A DNA stretch of 8,196 bases, from the NCBI GenBank assembly GCA_030745255.1, contig JASLOY010000143.1:1-8196 (forward strand), in the 5' to 3' direction. The notes under the pieces were generated by a model that was not told where the DNA came from, made no database searches, and worked only from the letters and a program-made list of their open reading frames with translations. Positions 5,766-8,196 of the stretch are shown piece after piece. Every line of letters begins with the position of its first letter. Position 1 is the first letter of the stretch. The translations under genes were made by a program, and so were the position numbers. The DNA is from Vicinamibacterales bacterium (GTDB lineage: Bacteria; Acidobacteriota; Vicinamibacteria; Vicinamibacterales; UBA8438).

Positions 5766-6138
5766 AGGTGCTCCGCTTCTTGGCCACCGCGCCCTTGCGC
5801 GGCCCCTTGCGCGTGCGCGCGTTGGTCTGCGTACGCTGTCCCCGCACGGGCAGATTGCGGCGATGGCGCAGGCCACGATAGCAGCCGATTTCCATCAATC
5901 GCTTGATGTTCATCGTGATCTCCTTATGGAGATCACCCTCGACACGTCCTTGTTCCTCGATGACCTGGCTAATCTTGCGCACCTCGTCCTCGGAGAGGTC
6001 CTTGATACGCACGTCCGGGTCGACCCCGGCCTCTTTCAGAATCACACCAGCGCGATAGTCTCCGATGCCGAAGATATACGTCAGCCCGGTTTCGATGCGC
6101 TTGGTTCGTGGAAGATCGACACCTGCAATTCGAGCCAT
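5764..6138 (-). CDS. rpsM: 30S ribosomal protein S13
   Basis: S13 sits on the 30S head, bridges to the 50S subunit and contacts the P-site tRNA through its basic tail. The product is 124 residues, close to the family norm. It starts MARIAGVDLPRTKRIE, has the helix-two-turns-helix region (YIFGIGDYRAGVIL, about residues 21-34), and carries the S13 signature RGLRHRRNLPVRGQRT followed by NARTRKGPRKG and a Lys/Arg-rich tail. The ribosome-binding site GAGGT (6145-6149) overlaps the rpmJ stop, and only 9 bases separate the two genes, so translation is probably coupled. That gap leaves no room for the long pseudoknot leader seen before rpsM in E. coli. Confidence 0.98.
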   Translation of the reverse strand: MARIAGVDLPRTKRIETGLTYIFGIGDYRAGVILKEAGVDPDVRIKDLSEDEVRKISQVIEEQGRVEGDLHKEITMNIKRLMEIGCYRGLRHRRNLPVRGQRTQTNARTRKGPRKGAVAKKRST

Positions 6139-6147
6139 CGTCCTACC

Positions 6148-6261
6148 TCACCCTTGCCGCTGTTTGTGCTTGGGGTTCGGGCAGATCACGCGCACCACTC
6201 CGTGACGCCGCACGACCTTGCACTTGTCACACATCCGTTTCACCGATGTCCGAACCTTCAT
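6148..6261 (-). CDS. rpmJ: 50S ribosomal protein L36
   Basis: This is a 37-residue zinc-ribbon protein of the large subunit that binds 23S rRNA. It begins MKVRTSVKRMCDKCKVVRR and ends CPNPKHKQRQG. The zinc ligands are C11, C14, C27 and H32 (CX2C, then CX4H), so this is the zinc-binding (C+) form. The length is exactly as expected. The ATG at 6261 overlaps the infA stop in an ATGA, and GGAG (6268-6271) lies 6 bases upstream inside infA. The stop TGA (6148-6150) overlaps the rpsM ribosome-binding site. The gene is easily missed by length cut-offs. Confidence 0.97.
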   Translation of the reverse strand: MKVRTSVKRMCDKCKVVRRHGVVRVICPNPKHKQRQG

Positions 6262-6482
6262 GCCCCACTCCCCCGACGGGTAATTCGCCCGCGCGTCCGG
6301 TTCTGCGTCGTCAACTCAACGGTCACGCGGTCACCCGGCAACAACCGCACGAAATTGCGCCGCGGCGATCCGTCGATGTGCGCCACGATCCGGCGGTTCG
6401 AGTCGTCGAGCCGCACGGCAAACAGCGCGTCCGGAAGCTGTTCCACCACGACTCCCGGATATGCGTCGCCGGGACCACTCAT
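6258..6482 (-). CDS. infA: Translation initiation factor IF-1
   Basis: IF-1 binds the 30S A site and works with IF-2 and IF-3 in start-codon selection. The product is 74 residues and is a single S1-like OB fold. VVVEQLPDALFAVRL, then VAHIDG, then RRNFVRLLPGDRVTVEL and RGRITRR follow the family closely. The basic KMRKN of E. coli reads SPRRN here, and the N-terminus (MSGPGDAYPG) lacks the common MAKED start. The ATG at 6482 is preferred: GGCGGGT (6490-6496) lies 7-8 bases upstream. An in-frame GTG at 6491 would add three residues but has no spaced ribosome-binding site. The stop overlaps the rpmJ start (ATGA). It lies 56 bp after map. Confidence 0.95.
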   Translation of the reverse strand: MSGPGDAYPGVVVEQLPDALFAVRLDDSNRRIVAHIDGSPRRNFVRLLPGDRVTVELTTQNRTRGRITRRGSGA

Positions 6483-6511
6483 GACAGGCACCCGCCGTCA
6501 TCGATCACAGC

Positions 6512-6542
6512 CATCAACCATTAGCACTAGCATCAGCATCAG
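6512..6542. repeat. CATCA-word repeat at the map stop
   Basis: CATCA occurs at 6512, 6531 and 6537, and CATCAGCATCAG (6531-6542) is identical to 5741-5752. On the minus strand this is a degenerate hexamer ladder that begins in the map stop codon. It gives in-frame stops at 6539-6541, 6533-6535, 6527-6529 and 6521-6523. The remainder of the map-infA spacer shows nothing else. Confidence 0.6.
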
Positions 6543-7366
6543 CTGCGGGGAGAAGACGCCAGCTCCGGCGCCGCGGCCTCCCGCCCCTCCAGGGCCACCA
6601 CAGATCCGTTTTCTTCAGCGGCAGACCGCGTCAGCACCTCCGGTCCGTCACTGGTTAGGGCCACCGTGTGCTCGAAGTGCGCCGACAAGCTGCCATCCCG
6701 AGTCACCGCGGTCCACCCGTCGCCAAGCACTTTCACCGAGGGTTTCCCCATGTTGACCATCGGCTCGATCGCCAGCACCATGCCGGCCGCGAGCCGTGGC
6801 CCACGACCTGGCTCACCGTAGTTGGGAATCTGCGGCTCCTCGTGCAACTTGGCGCCGATACCGTGGCCCACGAACTCGCGCACGACCGAGAACCCATGCG
6901 CCTCGACGTGCCGCTGCACGGCGTGACCGATGTCGGAGACATGGCCCCTCACCTGCACCTGCTCCATGGCCAAGTCGAGCGCTTCTCGTGTCACACGCAA
7001 CAAATCGGCGGCGCGGTCTGAAATCGAACCCACAGGCACCGTAATCGCCGAGTCGCCGTAGAACCCGTCGAGCACCACTCCCATGTCGAGGGAGACGATG
7101 TCGCCATCGGCAAGCGGCGTCGCATTCGGGATACCGTGCACGACCGCCTCATTGACCGACGCACACAGGGTCGCCGGAAATCCCTGGTAACCCTTGAACG
7201 CGGGCACCGCACCGGCCTCCCGAATCTGTCGTTCCGCGACCGTGTCCAGCTCCTCGGTGGTCACCCCCGGCGCGACCAGCCGGCGGAGCTCTCCGAGCAC
7301 CGACGCGACCAGCGCGTTGGCCACACGCATACGTTCCAGCTCGGCCGGCGATTTGCACACGATCAT
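6539..7366 (-). CDS. map: Methionine aminopeptidase, type I
   Basis: This cytosolic dinuclear-metal enzyme removes the initiator Met from nascent proteins. The product is 275 residues. The five metal ligands are in place: D94 (SLDMGVVLDG), D105 (FYGDSAI), H168 (VGHGIGAKLHE), E201 (LAIEPMV) and E232 (AHFEHT). The substrate-side His is H78 (VVHGIP) and a second conserved His is H175. The catalytic core ends near residue 247. The last 25 or so residues (Ala/Glu-rich, ending ASSPRS) are an extra tail compared with E. coli's 264. There is no N-terminal zinc finger, as expected for type Ia. The ATG at 7366 overlaps the adk stop as ATGA, and AAGGAG lies at 7374-7379. A longer open frame to 7675 runs inside adk and is not used. 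Confidence 0.97.
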   Translation of the reverse strand: MIVCKSPAELERMRVANALVASVLGELRRLVAPGVTTEELDTVAERQIREAGAVPAFKGYQGFPATLCASVNEAVVHGIPNATPLADGDIVSLDMGVVLDGFYGDSAITVPVGSISDRAADLLRVTREALDLAMEQVQVRGHVSDIGHAVQRHVEAHGFSVVREFVGHGIGAKLHEEPQIPNYGEPGRGPRLAAGMVLAIEPMVNMGKPSVKVLGDGWTAVTRDGSLSAHFEHTVALTSDGPEVLTRSAAEENGSVVALEGREAAAPELASSPRS

Positions 7367-8079
7367 CCGGCGGCTCCTTCGAACACCGGGCTCCCGACCG
7401 ACGCGCCGGCGACCACGTCGGCAACCGCCGCCGCCAGTGCTGCCGAGACGGCGGCCTGGTCCTGATGCCCGTCGATGGCACGAAACGTCGAACGGCTCGA
7501 GTAGTAGTCGACAAGTGGTCTGGTCGCCTCGGCATACACTCGCAACCGCTCCCGGACCACCGTTTCGGTATCGTCGCTCCGGAGCACCAGCTCGCCGCCA
7601 CATTTCTCGCATCGGGGTATCGCCACGTCGGCCACGCCGACCGCGACGCTCACCGGCGTCCCACATTGCCCGCACACCCGGCGCCGCGCCAGCCGCTCGA
7701 CCAGCGCGTCATCCGGCACCGCGATGTCGACTACGGTGAGTGCACCGTGTACAGTCATGATCTCGTCGAGCGCCGTGGCCTGCACCACGGTGCGCGGGAA
7801 GCCGTCGAGCACGAACCCGCCGGCGGCATCTGGACGCGCGAGTCGCTCTCGCACGATGGCGATAATCAGCTGGTCATCGACCAGACCGCCGGCGTCCATC
7901 GTCGCTTTGGCGCGCTGCCCCAACTCGGACCCGCTCTGCACCGCATCGCGCAAGATGTCTCCGGTCGAAATCTTCGGGATCCCGTGCCGCTGGGCGAAGG
8001 CCACCGCCTGCGTGCCCTTGCCCGCCCCCGGCGCGCCAAGCACCACGAGATTGATCGGTGTCCGTGTCGTACTACTCAC
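7363..8079 (-). CDS. adk: Adenylate kinase
   Basis: Adk interconverts ATP + AMP and 2 ADP in the cytosol. The product is 238 residues, somewhat longer than the usual 214-220. The P-loop is GAPGAGKGT (15-23, K21). The AMP-site motifs are STGDILR (R44) and DGFPRT (R96). The LID begins around LARRRVCGQCG, with four cysteines (C136, C139, C157, C160) as in zinc-type LIDs. After it come LRSDDTETVVRERL with R167 and R178, matching the E. coli catalytic arginines. The usual Tyr-His after CG is replaced by TPVSV. The Ala-rich C-terminus adds about 15 residues. The start is GTG at 8079, with AGGTGA at 8087-8092; no ATG lies before the P-loop. Confidence 0.97.
   Translation of the reverse strand: MSSTTRTPINLVVLGAPGAGKGTQAVAFAQRHGIPKISTGDILRDAVQSGSELGQRAKATMDAGGLVDDQLIIAIVRERLARPDAAGGFVLDGFPRTVVQATALDEIMTVHGALTVVDIAVPDDALVERLARRRVCGQCGTPVSVAVGVADVAIPRCEKCGGELVLRSDDTETVVRERLRVYAEATRPLVDYYSSRSTFRAIDGHQDQAAVSAALAAAVADVVAGASVGSPVFEGAAG
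7374..7379 (-). promoter_or_regulatory. Ribosome-binding site of map
   Basis: AAGGAG on the minus strand lies 7 bases before the ATG at 7366, inside the 3' end of adk. It decides the map start against the longer in-frame extension. Confidence 0.75.
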
Positions 8080-8086
8080 GCGTCGT

Positions 8087-8092
8087 TCACCT
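8087..8092 (-). promoter_or_regulatory. Ribosome-binding site of adk overlapping the secY stop
   Basis: AGGTGA on the minus strand lies 7 bases before the GTG at 8079. It shares two bases with the secY TAG, so SecY translation should end on the adk initiation site. This is the main evidence for the GTG start. Confidence 0.7.
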
Positions 8093-8196
8093 AGCCTCGG
8101 CGTCCCCTGATACGGGTCTTCCGCATGAACCCGTCGTAGTGCCGCATGATGAGCTGCGACTCCACCTGCTGCACCGTGTCCATCGACACCCCGACA
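8091..8196 (-). CDS. secY: Preprotein translocase subunit SecY, C-terminal end (5' truncated by window)
   Basis: The last 34 codons are visible. They begin VGVSMDTVQQVESQLIMRHY and end in a basic tail, DGFMRKTRIRGRRG, with TAG at 8091-8093. GV(A/S)MDTVQQ(I/V)ES and LIMRHY(D/E)GF are the near-invariant last part of transmembrane segment 10 and the cytosolic tail of SecY, the pore subunit of the SecYEG channel. The C-terminal tail faces SecA and the ribosome. The place before adk is where secY sits in the bacterial spc cluster. Only 11 bases separate its stop from the adk start. Confidence 0.95.
   Translation of the reverse strand, partial: VGVSMDTVQQVESQLIMRHYDGFMRKTRIRGRRG

Noticed and set aside
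6483..6491. GTG start for IF-1 three codons upstream
   Set aside because: The only plausible ribosome-binding site (6490-6496) would overlap that GTG; it is correctly spaced for the ATG at 6482.
5476..6756. 426-codon plus-strand open frame
   Set aside because: It is antisense to rpsK, rpsM, rpmJ, infA and map, with Arg/Pro/Ser-rich composition typical of shadows in GC-rich DNA and no family resemblance.
7367..7675. 103-codon N-terminal extension of methionine aminopeptidase
   Set aside because: It lies inside adk in another frame, is Arg/Gly-rich shadow sequence, and the ATGA overlap with AAGGAG supports 7366.

Overview
The window is a GC-rich bacterial chromosomal segment dominated by the 3' half of the spc/alpha ribosomal-protein cluster. 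On the minus strand, reading from the right edge leftwards, the order is secY (3' end only), adk, map, infA, rpmJ, rpsM, rpsK, rpsD, rpoA, rplQ. This is the classical bacterial order and almost certainly one long transcription unit. It has two ATGA stop/start overlaps (adk/map and infA/rpmJ), and the secY stop sits inside the adk ribosome-binding site. Together these genes supply protein export (SecY), adenylate balance (Adk), N-terminal Met removal (Map), translation initiation (IF-1), 30S and 50S proteins (S13, S11, S4, L36, L17) and the RNA polymerase alpha subunit.

On the plus strand, coming from the left edge, are the last 142 codons of a MacB/FtsX-type ABC transporter permease. A 258-bp spacer follows, holding a GC-rich stem-loop, a heptad-repeat element and a candidate sigma70-type promoter. 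Next is a complete 699-residue elongation factor G-like GTPase of the divergent EF-G2 type. It converges on rplQ, with 36 bp between the two stop codons.

The coding content is ordinary housekeeping, and I see no mobile element, CRISPR array, tRNA, rRNA or new defence or metabolic system. The unexplained signal is in the spacers. A 34-bp element (short inverted repeat followed by TTCTGWC heptads) occurs twice, at 520-553 and 3437-3470. A second short repeat (CATCAGCATCAG) occurs twice, at 5741-5752 and 6531-6542, and in both places supplies extra in-frame stop codons after the upstream gene.

The high GC, the MacB-type permease, the EF-G2 paralogue and the TTCTGAC-type spacer repeats suggest a member of Acidobacteriota, perhaps Vicinamibacteria. 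This is an inference from general impression, not from any database search.
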